Below are positions 1 through 7,430 of a DNA stretch of 9,643 nucleotides, piece after piece. The translations under genes were made by a program, and so were the position numbers. Positions within the stretch are counted from its first letter, which is position 1, and each line of letters starts with the position of its first letter. Under the pieces are notes generated by a model. It made no database searches. It was not told where the DNA came from and saw nothing but the letters and a program-made list of their open reading frames with translations. The stretch covers positions 1 through 9,643 of the forward strand of contig JAEWWQ010000089.1 in assembly GCA_023458855.1 (NCBI GenBank), read 5' to 3'. This stretch comes from Bacillota bacterium. Lineage in GTDB: Bacteria; Bacillota; Clostridia; Lachnospirales; Lachnospiraceae.

Positions 1-818
1 GCACCAAACGCCTTCAATATATCCCTTTTTGAGATCCCGCCAAGAAAAAAAGCCTCATCCACACGTACATTCCATGCACGCAGGGTTCTGATCACACGCT
101 CATGTGCAGGTGCACTTCTGGCCGTTACCAGAGCAGTTCTTATCATAGCTTCATCGCCTGGAAACTCCCGTTGCAAATCAGAAATCGTCTTTAGAAACTT
201 TGCGAATGGCCCGGCCGGCAACAGGTTCTTCGCATTCTGCCTTTCATTCTCTTCAAATGCTTCCAGACCTCTTTCCTGATAAATGCGCTCGGATTCATCC
301 GTAAACAGTACTGCGTCTCCGTCAAATGCAATTCGGATCGGCCGTATCTCTTCTTCATAATTATAAATATGAATACCGTCACTGCAAATAATTCCTGCTG
401 CAATATTAGAATTGACCGCACTCTGTACATCATCCTCATAAGCTGACAGGAACAAATCTGTCTTGAATGCCGTAAGATAGGGTGCCAGGGAAGCCCCGCT
501 GGCTAATACTGCCCTGGAGATATCAAGTCCGTAATGCGCAATGGAATTAAATACACGCAATGATGTATCCGCACTGTTTCTGGACATTACGATTACTTCA
601 ACACGTCCTTCCTGCCCCGGAACCTTGTTCAGGTTCAAAAGAGCCCTTATGATTCCGAATCCCGGACCCGGATCCAATATTTCATTTTCGTTTTCCACCT
701 GATATTTCGCATATGCCTCTACCCCATCCCGCTCAAAAATCTCATTTTCCTTACTCAGATTAAACAGCGCTCTTGAAGATATTCCAACTACAAGACGGTT
801 TTCCAGACTATAGGCCAT
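1..818 (-). CDS. Cytosolic 5'-nucleotidase (NT5C1-like, PF06189 family), C-terminus off the left edge
   Basis: Predicted to hydrolyse nucleoside 5'-monophosphates to nucleosides and phosphate in the cytoplasm. Reading on the minus strand from the ATG at 816-818 gives 272 residues with no stop before the window edge. Family landmarks are clear: VGISSRALF near residue 11, MSRNSADTSLRVFNSI at 78-93, LASGASLAPYLTAF at 105-118, the HAD motif I FDGDAVLF at 165-172 (nucleophile and acid/base D166 and D168), and DEAFFLGG with K264 at 254-264. The final conserved HIFFDD-type motif expected shortly afterwards lies outside the window. The start is supported by AAAGGAGG about 7 nt upstream. It follows the DUF1653 gene after 89 nt with no convincing terminator or promoter between, so cotranscription is plausible. 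Substrate preference (AMP or IMP) cannot be read from the sequence. The assignment comes from motif recognition, with high confidence at family level. Confidence 0.9.
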   Translation of the reverse strand, partial: MAYSLENRLVVGISSRALFNLSKENEIFERDGVEAYAKYQVENENEILDPGPGFGIIRALLNLNKVPGQEGRVEVIVMSRNSADTSLRVFNSIAHYGLDISRAVLASGASLAPYLTAFKTDLFLSAYEDDVQSAVNSNIAAGIICSDGIHIYNYEEEIRPIRIAFDGDAVLFTDESERIYQERGLEAFEENERQNAKNLLPAGPFAKFLKTISDLQREFPGDEAMIRTALVTARSAPAHERVIRTLRAWNVRVDEAFFLGGISKRDILKAFG

Positions 819-907
819 ACTGATTCCTCCTTTACTGTCAGGCATCCTCATTCTGTAACAGACTTGACTGCAGAAGCAGGAATCCTGGCAATAAAAGATA
901 CCGATTC

Positions 908-1432
908 TTATCTTAAACGGCTGCATTCATACTTTTTTAATGTATGAATACAATTTTTAAGTTCACTGAATCTCTGTTCAATATCCCCTTCTTCTATTTC
1001 AACATCCATTGCAATCGCCATTGTATTAATCATCTCATCTGTTATCCTGCTATGAAGCGATGCCAATATATTCAGTTTCTGTTCATACGTATCTGATTCC
1101 AAGAACTCCAGCACCAATGGTTCTAAAATAACATCATCAAAATCCTCTTCCAGTGAATTCTTTTCAATCTGCACCGGCATATCCACATTTTCCTCTGACA
1201 GACTGCCTTGCAGCTCAAATCTATATTCTTGTGTAACAGCCGGATATTTATCACGGTCTACTTCGCTCATAAACATGGTGAGTGGTCTCACCCACACTTT
1301 ATAGGGACTGTAAAGTGCCTGATATACGACCAGTGTGTCCCTTGTTTCTGAATCTGACGCCAATGTCAGAATCTGATATAATTTGCCTTTAAAATGTTTG
1401 TATATCTGGTATGGTTGTGGATTTGCTCTCAT
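908..1432 (-). CDS. DUF1653 domain-containing protein
   Basis: A 174-residue cytoplasmic protein with an N-terminal DUF1653 domain (about residues 5-72): a compact fold recognised here by YKHFKGKLYQIL, LVVYQALY, KVWVRPLTMF and VTQEYRFE. The domain is widespread in bacteria and has no established biochemical role. The C-terminal half (about 80-174) is acidic and probably helical, with no motif I recognise. An upstream in-frame ATG at 1510 would add 26 residues, but the start at 1430-1432 is preferred. It gives the usual family N-terminus MRANPQPYQIYKHF, has AAGGAG 7 nt upstream, and a good promoter lies between the two ATGs. The 5'-nucleotidase follows 89 nt downstream. No signal peptide or membrane segment is visible. 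Function unknown. Confidence 0.85.
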   Translation of the reverse strand: MRANPQPYQIYKHFKGKLYQILTLASDSETRDTLVVYQALYSPYKVWVRPLTMFMSEVDRDKYPAVTQEYRFELQGSLSEENVDMPVQIEKNSLEEDFDDVILEPLVLEFLESDTYEQKLNILASLHSRITDEMINTMAIAMDVEIEEGDIEQRFSELKNCIHTLKKYECSRLR

Positions 1433-1468
1433 ATCTTCTCTCCTTTTTAACGAATACCTAATAAATAT

Positions 1469-1497
1469 AGTATACCCCTTACACCATACCTTGTCAT
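1469..1497 (-). promoter_or_regulatory. Sigma-A-type promoter for the DUF1653 gene
   Basis: On the minus strand a -35 box ATGACA (1492-1497, 5 of 6 to consensus) is separated by exactly 17 nt from a -10 box TATACT (1469-1474, 5 of 6). The expected transcription start is about 1460, leaving a leader of roughly 28 nt that contains the AAGGAG ribosome binding site of the ATG at 1432. Its position excludes the longer reading-frame start at 1510. Found by eye; no transcript data. Confidence 0.7.
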
Positions 1498-1563
1498 GCA
1501 TTAAATTCAAAAAGCACCTTATTAAAATATTACCATTTCATGCCTGCATACTCTGAATTACTA

Positions 1564-1935
1564 TTAAATTTTCAGAAACTCATATGACACTTTGCTATTC
1601 ATATCCGGGAATTCAATTTTCTGCAATTCTTTGAGCAGCTGATGTTTTTCATAATATGACATTCTGTCAATTGACCGGTTATGAATTACCATGTTGTATG
1701 TAACAAGTCCATCTTCATATATTATCTTTGTCATCGTGATTCCACTGTAATATAGACATTTATCCTCCAGAAGTTCCTGTATCTCCTTTTTATAATCTTC
1801 CTCCATTTCCTCCCTGTATGCATCCTGCATCTTATCTTGATTTTTTGCCTGACCAAATGCAGTTCCTGTTATACTAAAACAGGTGACTGCCAATAGCAGT
1901 AAAGTCATAATTGTAAACGATGATACTCTTTTCAT
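1564..1935 (-). CDS. Small predicted exported protein of unknown function
   Basis: A 123-residue protein that I do not recognise as a named family. It begins with a basic start (MKR) and a hydrophobic stretch at about residues 8-26 that looks like a Sec signal peptide. Possible signal peptidase I sites are after TGTA (residue 26) or AFG (residue 28). C19 sits in the hydrophobic core, but TC is not a good lipobox, so a lipoprotein is unlikely. The mature part starts with a charged, probably helical segment (about 33-58), then an alternating region (about 61-123) with GITMTKIIYEDG and VIHNRSIDRMS that looks like a small beta-strand plus helix domain. A longer in-frame start at 1974 exists, but AGGAGG at 1942-1947 sits 6 nt before the ATG at 1933-1935 and decides the start. 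It is flanked by the operon terminator upstream and a separate promoter downstream, so it is probably monocistronic. Confidence 0.75.
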   Translation of the reverse strand: MKRVSSFTIMTLLLLAVTCFSITGTAFGQAKNQDKMQDAYREEMEEDYKKEIQELLEDKCLYYSGITMTKIIYEDGLVTYNMVIHNRSIDRMSYYEKHQLLKELQKIEFPDMNSKVSYEFLKI

Positions 1936-1941
1936 TTTGCT

Positions 1942-1947
1942 CCTCCT
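1942..1947 (-). promoter_or_regulatory. Ribosome binding site deciding the start of the exported protein
   Basis: A perfect AGGAGG on the minus strand, 6 nt upstream of the ATG at 1933-1935. The upstream in-frame ATG at 1972-1974 has no comparable site and would place 13 charged residues before the signal peptide. Confidence 0.8.
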
Positions 1948-2066
1948 ATATCCCTCCGGTGCTTTTCGTGCCATTTCATTTGTTCCAGATCTTCTATAAG
2001 TAGGAGTTTATCAGATTGTTAGTCCCATTTATGTCCCTTATCGTGGAAAAATACCGACCCTAAAAT

Positions 2067-2118
2067 ACCGAACTAAAAAAAATCTCTCACACGAATGTGA
2101 AAGATTTTTTAGTTTGGT
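2067..2118 (-). terminator. Intrinsic terminator ending the tdk-to-antiporter operon, with an extended palindrome
   Basis: The core is TCACA-CGAA-TGTGA (2087-2100), then one C/A mismatch, then TCT/AGA. Outside it lie A-tract/T-tract arms (2075-2080 with 2105-2110, and a 2-nt bulge at 2081-2082), and outside those ACCGAACT (2067-2074) opposite AGTTTGGT (2111-2118), with one G opposite T. In minus-strand RNA the stem is followed by a run of eight U, as expected for a terminator 30-80 nt past the antiporter stop codon. The arms also give a T-run on the plus strand, so it could work in both directions, although no plus-strand gene is seen nearby. Confidence 0.8.
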
Positions 2119-2146
2119 GTCAAAAGGTATTTTGTGCGTAACAATC

Positions 2147-3079
2147 TTATATCAATAAGTAGGCAAAATAACCAAAATAGCTTAAAAGCATGACAATTCC
2201 CCAAGGTCTTCGTAATTGCCTTGTCTTTACCACACTGAGCCACAGTAATATGCCTGCTGCCACGGAAATCAGAGTATCTATCAGGAAACTTGCTTCAAAG
2301 ATAACCGGGGTAATCAAGGCAGTAGTTCCTATTACAAACAGAATATTAAATACATTGCTTCCCACAATATTTCCTATTGCGATATCTGCTTTTCCCTTCA
2401 TGGCTGCCGTAACAGAAGTAAACAGTTCCGGAAGAGAAGTCCCTAATGCGACTATCGTCAGTCCGATAAACCTTTCACTCAGTCCACAGGCCAATGCAAT
2501 ACTGGTTGCGCTGTCAACCGTCACATCACTTCCCCAGACTACGAGCCCGCCTCCGGCAACTGCAAAAAGCAACAGTTTCCATACTTTTTCCTTTTTATGC
2601 TCTTCTCTGATTTCTTCTTTTCCCTTTTTTGCCATCACAAACAAATATGCCAGGTATGCAATAAACAAGATCCATAATACGATGCCTTCTGTAAAATCAA
2701 TGCTTCCGCCTGTTGCTCCCATTGCAAAAAGGACCAAAGAAATAAATATCATATAGGGAATCTCACATTTCAGTGTCGATTTTTGTACCGCAACATTAAT
2801 GATAACTGCTGTAATTCCCAGAATAATCAAAATATTCAGGATATTGCTGCCTACAACGTTTCCAATCGTGATCCCTGAATTTCCCTTCAGGGCAGCCGTT
2901 ATACTTACCGCTGCTTCCGGAGCGCTTGTCCCCATTGCCACTATGGTCAGTCCGATGACAAGCTGCGGAATACCAAATTTACTGGCAATTCCCGAAACTC
3001 CTTCTACGAACCAGTCCGCCCCCTTAACAAGCATTGCGAATCCTATGATCAATAATGCTGTCTGAACTAAAATCTGCAT
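2147..3079 (-). CDS. Calcium/sodium antiporter, YrbG type (CaCA superfamily)
   Basis: A 310-residue inner-membrane cation/Ca2+ exchanger, expected to export Ca2+ in exchange for Na+ or H+. The two inverted alpha repeats that form the ion-binding site are both complete: GTSAPE at 50-55 with GNVVGSNILN at 73-82, and GTSLPE at 213-218 with GNIVGSNVFN at 236-245. The glutamates E55 and E218 and the asparagines of the GSN motifs are the expected cation ligands. About ten membrane segments are visible, with a short charged cytoplasmic loop at about 150-167 rich in K and E. Length is normal for bacterial YrbG-like proteins. GGAGG lies 6 nt before the ATG. It is the last gene of the operon, 27 nt after the phosphate cotransporter and just before the terminator. 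The true ion pair cannot be decided from sequence alone. Confidence 0.93.
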   Translation of the reverse strand: MQILVQTALLIIGFAMLVKGADWFVEGVSGIASKFGIPQLVIGLTIVAMGTSAPEAAVSITAALKGNSGITIGNVVGSNILNILIILGITAVIINVAVQKSTLKCEIPYMIFISLVLFAMGATGGSIDFTEGIVLWILFIAYLAYLFVMAKKGKEEIREEHKKEKVWKLLLFAVAGGGLVVWGSDVTVDSATSIALACGLSERFIGLTIVALGTSLPELFTSVTAAMKGKADIAIGNIVGSNVFNILFVIGTTALITPVIFEASFLIDTLISVAAGILLWLSVVKTRQLRRPWGIVMLLSYFGYFAYLLI

Positions 3080-3106
3080 ATAAAACCTCCAACTAATTAT
3101 GATATA

Positions 3107-4747
3107 CTATCCCCTGGTAAGCTGAATTTCCGCTATTTGCTGTGATATATTAAGTGCATGATCTCCAATACGTTCAAAGTCCGTAAGCATTTCTGAATAT
3201 AAAATGCAGCCTTCCTCTGAGCAGCTTCCGTCTTTTATGCGACTCAGCATATTATTCCTGTACTCTTCCGTCATATCATCAATCTTCTGTTCAAGCGCGG
3301 AAATCTTGCTCAGCTCGTCCAATGCTTCCATATCATTTTCTAATAATATAGATAATAACTTATCACAGACATTTTGCATACACATAATTTCATTTTTTGC
3401 CAAATCTGAAAAAATAATCTTTTTCTCATTCAGAATATTAGAATAGCCGCATATATTCATTGCGTGATCACTAATTCTCTCAATGTTTCCTGTTATTTTA
3501 AAATAAGAGCTGAATATGGCACATCCGCGTTCATTTGTCTCATGTGTGATTATACTCGAAATGTACTTTGAGATTTCTTTATTCAGGAAATCTATATACG
3601 CTTCTGTCTCCTCCACCTCAGGAATCCAGGAAGAATCCCTGTTTAAAAATGCGGTAAAACTGTCATGAACATTTTTTCTCGCCATAGCCATCATACGTTC
3701 AATTTCTTTTTGCGTCTGTTCCAGATGGATTGCAGAAATGCCTATCTTACCCTCCCGGTTACTTGTTATATTTTTTAAGAACATCAGTTGTTTTCCTTCT
3801 AATTGCTCCGGAACATCAGGCAGTATTTTTTCTGTCATTGATGCAAGTAAATTACCAAAAGGAAGCAATAACAATGTTGTAACAACATTGAACAAAGTAT
3901 GCATATTTGCTATCTGCGCTATTGGATTATCCGGTGTCAGACTTTCCATAAAGCGGGTCAGCGGAGTCAGCATACACAAGGCTGTAAATATGACAGTTCC
4001 GATAATATTAAACGACAGGTGAAAAATGGTTATTCTCTTCGCGCTCCTTCTCGTTCCGATAGAAGCCAGCACTGCTGTAATACAAGTACCTATGTTTTGA
4101 CCGAACAGTACATATACCGCGCTGGAAAGTGAGATCACACCGCTGCCTGCCAGTGCCTGGAGGATACCGACCGAGGCAGACGATGACTGTATGATTGCCG
4201 TAAATATGGCTCCCGCCAAAATTCCAAAAACAGGATTGGAGAATTTTGTCATAATGTTAATGAATTCCTTTGATTCCCTGAGCGGCATCATGGAATTGCT
4301 CATCATCCCCATACCAATGAATAAGATTCCAAGACCGGCAAGGATATTTCCGATATGATGTACTTTAGGCTGTTTGAAAAACAAAATCAGTACAACACCT
4401 GCAAATGAAATCAGCGGCGCGATCAATCCAATATCAAGCGCTATCAATTGTCCGGTGATGGTTGTTCCTATATTTGCTCCCATAGTTATCCAGATCGCCT
4501 GACGCAGTGTCATCATTCCTGAGTTGATAAATCCTACCACCATAACCGTTGTCGCTGATGATGATTGTATAATTGCAGTAATTACCGTTCCCACAAGTAC
4601 TCCCAGCAAACGGTTTTTTGTAAGCTTTTCTAAAATTGACTTCATTTTATTGCCGGCTGCTGCTTCCATTCCGGAACTCATCATCTGCATCCCATATAAG
4701 AACAGAGCCAGTCCGCCTGCCAATGTTATTATCTGTGTTATTCCCAA
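3107..4747 (-). CDS. Na+/phosphate cotransporter family protein with C-terminal PhoU-like domain
   Basis: A 546-residue membrane protein of the Na/Pi cotransporter family (PF02690), predicted to import phosphate with sodium. The transport half (about 1-300) carries the two inverted QSSSA repeats at 61-65 and 187-191, and the matching GANIGTT (90-96) and GQNIGTC (216-222) motifs. The cytoplasmic half (about 335-546) is helical and PhoU-like, with NIERISDHAMNI at 421-432 and DFERIGDHALNI at 523-534, the ERxxDHA metal-binding signatures of PhoU three-helix repeats. The start is a TTG at 4745-4747 with AGAGG 6 nt upstream; the next internal methionine (residue 20) would delete the first membrane segment. 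The start overlaps the last 10 nt of secDF, which suggests translational coupling. The PhoU tail is expected to regulate uptake, but this is inferred from domain identity. Confidence 0.92.
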   Translation of the reverse strand: MGITQIITLAGGLALFLYGMQMMSSGMEAAAGNKMKSILEKLTKNRLLGVLVGTVITAIIQSSSATTVMVVGFINSGMMTLRQAIWITMGANIGTTITGQLIALDIGLIAPLISFAGVVLILFFKQPKVHHIGNILAGLGILFIGMGMMSNSMMPLRESKEFINIMTKFSNPVFGILAGAIFTAIIQSSSASVGILQALAGSGVISLSSAVYVLFGQNIGTCITAVLASIGTRRSAKRITIFHLSFNIIGTVIFTALCMLTPLTRFMESLTPDNPIAQIANMHTLFNVVTTLLLLPFGNLLASMTEKILPDVPEQLEGKQLMFLKNITSNREGKIGISAIHLEQTQKEIERMMAMARKNVHDSFTAFLNRDSSWIPEVEETEAYIDFLNKEISKYISSIITHETNERGCAIFSSYFKITGNIERISDHAMNICGYSNILNEKKIIFSDLAKNEIMCMQNVCDKLLSILLENDMEALDELSKISALEQKIDDMTEEYRNNMLSRIKDGSCSEEGCILYSEMLTDFERIGDHALNISQQIAEIQLTRG

Positions 4748-6942
4748 GTTTTACCTCTTTCTTCAGTCCTGTCAGTAACTGTCTGCATTTTTCTTTTTTC
4801 CCACATTGCCCATAAAATACTTGCTATGCATACCGATGAGTAACAGCCGCTCACCAGCCCAAAAAACATTGGTAATGAGAATTTCATAATAGAGTCAATC
4901 TGGAATAATACGGATGTTGCCAATATCGTAAGTACACATATGGCGGTTGTGAGCGAAGTATTTACAGACCGCGCAAGTACTTGTGAGATACTTATGTCCA
5001 CAAGTCCGGTTACCTCCATTTTCTGCCTGTCTGTTCTATTCTCCCTTATCCTGTCATATACAACAATCGTATCATTTATTGAATACCCTATAATCGTCAG
5101 GATAACTGCTACAAAAGCATCATTTAGTGGGATTCTGAAAATCACAAATATAAAGAACGCCACCAGCACATCATGGAACAAGGCAATAAGCGCCATAATA
5201 CCTGCTGATAACCCTGATAGTACCGAAAAACGAATCCAGACATAAATCACGATAAAAATAAAAGATAAAATAATGGCAATTCCTGCATTCTTCATTGCTT
5301 TTGCCCCTATATAGGGTTCAACAGCATATGTTTGAGATAATTTAACTTCTGCACTGCCGGCTGCATCCTGAATAACCGCTGTAATCTCCTTTTGCTCCTC
5401 CGGAGAAATGCCCCCAGTTCCTGCCAGTGTGATTTCAAGACTGCTTGTCTGATTTATATTACTTTTTGTTTCCTGTACCATAACTGCTCTGTCAGTAATC
5501 TTTTCCACTTTTTCTCCAATTGCATCTGAATCAGGTTTCCCTGATACGGTATAATTCAGTACCGCGCCTCCGGTGAATTGTGTGTCCAGGTGCACACCGT
5601 TTCCAATGCATGCCGTGATCCCAATAATAAAAATAAAACCCGAAATTAAAGCACAGATTACTTTTTTTTCATAAATCTTTTTGATTTTCAGATCTTTTTT
5701 CTTCCGAAACCATTTCTCATTATTCCACTTATCAAAAGTAAGAACGGACAATAACAATTGTTTTGACACTGTAACGCCTACAAAAACATTAATGATCATA
5801 CCTGCTAACAAGGTATACCCAAAGCTCAGCATGGAGCCCGAACCAAATATCAGAAGAATCACCGCTACTATTGCAGTGGTAATATTTCCATCAAGAACAG
5901 ATGTGAAACCGCTCTTAAATCCATTTTTGACAGATGTTCTTACAGAACAGCCCTTCTTTAATTCTTCCGATGTCCTCTCAGATATGATGATATTGGCATC
6001 TACGGCCATTCCCAGGGACAGAATAATGCCTGCAATACCAGGCAACGTCAACGTATATTGCGGGACGGATACTGCCAGCAGCTGCAAAGTCATCTGAAGG
6101 AGCAGTGTGATACAGGCAATTATTCCAGGTAATTTATAATAGGCAACCATAAAAATACATACCAGCAGAAAAGCAAGACTTCCTGCAAGCAACATACTGT
6201 TCAGGGCATTATTGCCCAATGACGGGCTGATTGTACTGAAACTTGTTGTTTTTAAGGAAAATGGAAGTGCACCTGAATTAATCTCATCTGACAATTTTTT
6301 TGCCTCTTCATAGTTTTTCATTCCATTAATTACAGCCTGTCCGCCAGAAATCTTAGTCTCTACTACCGGGTTTGATACACGTTCATCATCCATGTAGATT
6401 CCGAGCTGCTTTCCTATCAGTTTTCCCGTCGCCTCTTCAAAAAGTCTGGAACCCTCACTGTCAAAGGTCAGACTTACAACATACTCCGCATTTACACCCG
6501 AATTCTCTTTTTCAACAGAACTGCTTTTTACATTTCTTCCGTTGACCAGTATGTTTCCATCTGCATCACGAAAAGACAGCTGTGCCATCTTTCCTAACTC
6601 CGCAATTGCATCCTCCGGGTTAAAGTCAGTTTCATCCGATTTCCATGGGAAGCGGACGATAATATAGCCGCCGTCCTTATCAATGGTCACTTCTCTATCT
6701 GTAATATTTTGTGCGTCAAGACGCATTTCAATTACTTCACGTGCTGTTTCTAATTCTGCCTGCGCAGGCTGTCTTTCAAGACCCTGAGGTTCAAAAATTG
6801 CCTCTACGCCTCCGCGTATATCAATGCCATATCGCATGTTACCAACGCCTTTTATGTCGCTTCCAGCTCCAAAAAAAGCAATCAAAATAAAAGCCGCAAT
6901 AATAATAAAAATCACGACAAGCATCTTTTTACCAGGTTTCAT
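4738..6942 (-). CDS. secDF: Protein translocase SecDF (SecD-SecF fusion)
   Basis: A 734-residue fusion of the accessory Sec translocase subunits, which use the ion gradient to help pull exported proteins through SecYEG. SecD part (about 1-405): TM1 at 8-25, RYGIDIRGGVEAIFE at 37-51, a periplasmic-type P1 domain at about 60-230, then five membrane segments with GMAVDANIIISER at 311-323, where D315 is the expected ion-translocation aspartate. A basic linker (about 405-427) leads to the SecF part: TM at 428-446, DTQFTGGAVLNY at 453-464, a small extracytoplasmic domain to about 545, then five membrane segments with FHDVLVA at 589-595 and GYSINDTIVVYDRIREN at 619-635. Length is close to fused SecDF of Bacillus. 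GAGG lies 7 nt before the ATG. It follows an unknown two-TM protein by 26 nt and overlaps the phosphate transporter downstream. Confidence 0.95.
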   Translation of the reverse strand: MKPGKKMLVVIFIIIAAFILIAFFGAGSDIKGVGNMRYGIDIRGGVEAIFEPQGLERQPAQAELETAREVIEMRLDAQNITDREVTIDKDGGYIIVRFPWKSDETDFNPEDAIAELGKMAQLSFRDADGNILVNGRNVKSSSVEKENSGVNAEYVVSLTFDSEGSRLFEEATGKLIGKQLGIYMDDERVSNPVVETKISGGQAVINGMKNYEEAKKLSDEINSGALPFSLKTTSFSTISPSLGNNALNSMLLAGSLAFLLVCIFMVAYYKLPGIIACITLLLQMTLQLLAVSVPQYTLTLPGIAGIILSLGMAVDANIIISERTSEELKKGCSVRTSVKNGFKSGFTSVLDGNITTAIVAVILLIFGSGSMLSFGYTLLAGMIINVFVGVTVSKQLLLSVLTFDKWNNEKWFRKKKDLKIKKIYEKKVICALISGFIFIIGITACIGNGVHLDTQFTGGAVLNYTVSGKPDSDAIGEKVEKITDRAVMVQETKSNINQTSSLEITLAGTGGISPEEQKEITAVIQDAAGSAEVKLSQTYAVEPYIGAKAMKNAGIAIILSFIFIVIYVWIRFSVLSGLSAGIMALIALFHDVLVAFFIFVIFRIPLNDAFVAVILTIIGYSINDTIVVYDRIRENRTDRQKMEVTGLVDISISQVLARSVNTSLTTAICVLTILATSVLFQIDSIMKFSLPMFFGLVSGCYSSVCIASILWAMWEKRKMQTVTDRTEERGKTWE
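4754..4758 (-). promoter_or_regulatory. Ribosome binding site for the TTG start of the phosphate cotransporter
   Basis: AGAGG on the minus strand, 6 nt before the TTG at 4745-4747. Both this site and the start codon lie inside the last codons of secDF (stop TAA at 4738-4740). Ribosomes finishing secDF therefore sit on the next gene's initiation region. Confidence 0.65.
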
Positions 6943-6968
6943 ATATATTCCTCTTTTCTATTTTATTT

Positions 6969-7403
6969 TCAGACCGGTAAAAATACGCTTTCTCCCTTCT
7001 TTCCATCCGATTGATAAATAAATTCTACTATCCGCCATCTTGCGGAAAATAGTAAGCTGAACATAAGAATAGAAACTATAAGTGCTAATCCTGGAATAAC
7101 TGCTATTTTGAACAAAATAGCAAAAACAGAATTGATCAATACCCTGTTTACTCTTTTAAGCAGAGGATTCGTCTGCTCAATACGGGTAAAAGAAAAATCT
7201 GAAGACAAAGATATGTCCGTTGTAAAATATTCAACAGCTACTTCAACATTACCTGACAGCTGCGTTTCTGTTGTACCGCCATGTCCTGTCTTACCGACAG
7301 AAGGGCTGAAACATGAGGCATCATAAGCTATATTGCAAAGAGAAAGCAATAGCATAAATAAAGCGATATATATGATTACCCTTCTTTCTCTTAGCATCCT
7401 CAT
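6969..7403 (-). CDS. Two-TM membrane protein of unknown function upstream of secDF
   Basis: A 144-residue protein that I cannot assign to a family. It has a basic N-terminus (MRMLRERR), a hydrophobic segment at about 9-27, an outward-facing loop of about 65 residues (28-90) rich in S, T and G with two nearby cysteines (C23 and C31), a second long hydrophobic segment at about 91-121, and a short basic tail. The topology would be both ends in the cytoplasm. The ATG at 7401-7403 is preferred because AAGGTGA (7408-7414) is correctly spaced; an in-frame ATG at 7421 would add six residues but has only a weak site. The gene sits 27 nt after the yqeY-like gene and 26 nt before secDF. It does not resemble YajC: it has two membrane segments and a different length. 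Real gene: likely. Function: unknown; an export-related role would be guilt by association only. Confidence 0.75.
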   Translation of the reverse strand: MRMLRERRVIIYIALFMLLLSLCNIAYDASCFSPSVGKTGHGGTTETQLSGNVEVAVEYFTTDISLSSDFSFTRIEQTNPLLKRVNRVLINSVFAILFKIAVIPGLALIVSILMFSLLFSARWRIVEFIYQSDGKKGESVFLPV

Positions 7404-7407
7404 GTCT

Positions 7408-7414
7408 TCACCTT
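7408..7414 (-). promoter_or_regulatory. Ribosome binding site deciding the start of the two-TM protein
   Basis: AAGGTGA on the minus strand, 4 nt before the ATG at 7401-7403 counted from its last base (about 6 nt from AAGG's end). It lies inside the six extra codons that the upstream ATG at 7421 would add, so it favours the shorter protein. Confidence 0.55.
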
Positions 7415-7430
7415 TTTCCATAAGTTCTTT

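Noticed and set aside
191..439. Minus-strand reading frame of 82 codons inside the 5'-nucleotidase
   Set aside because: It is in a different frame from the uninterrupted nucleotidase frame, which carries all family motifs here. It is not a frameshift product.
819..907. Search for a separate promoter of the 5'-nucleotidase gene
   Set aside because: The only -10-like hexamer (TACAGA) has no matching -35 at the proper distance.
895..914. Inverted repeat AAGATA/TATCTT at the DUF1653 stop codon, followed by TTTTATT on the minus strand
   Set aside because: Only six pairs with a single G-C and an 8-nt loop; too weak to call a terminator, so the 5'-nucleotidase may be cotranscribed.
1936..2066. Search for a promoter of the small exported protein
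   Set aside because: Candidate TAACAA-N17-TATAGA matches only 2 and 4 of 6 positions. A promoter must exist here if the terminator works, but I cannot place it.
2118..2123. Perfect TTGACA on the minus strand just before the operon terminator
   Set aside because: No acceptable -10 box at 16-18 nt (best match 3 of 6), and any transcript would pass straight into the hairpin.
2190..2756. Long plus-strand reading frame of 188 codons, plus another at 2799-3065
   Set aside because: Both lie antisense to the antiporter gene, whose two alpha repeats are intact on the minus strand. Composition is that of a mirrored membrane-protein gene and there is no good ribosome binding site.
3080..3106. CATAAT -10-like box between the phosphate transporter and the antiporter
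   Set aside because: No -35 hexamer at 16-18 nt; the short gap fits cotranscription better.
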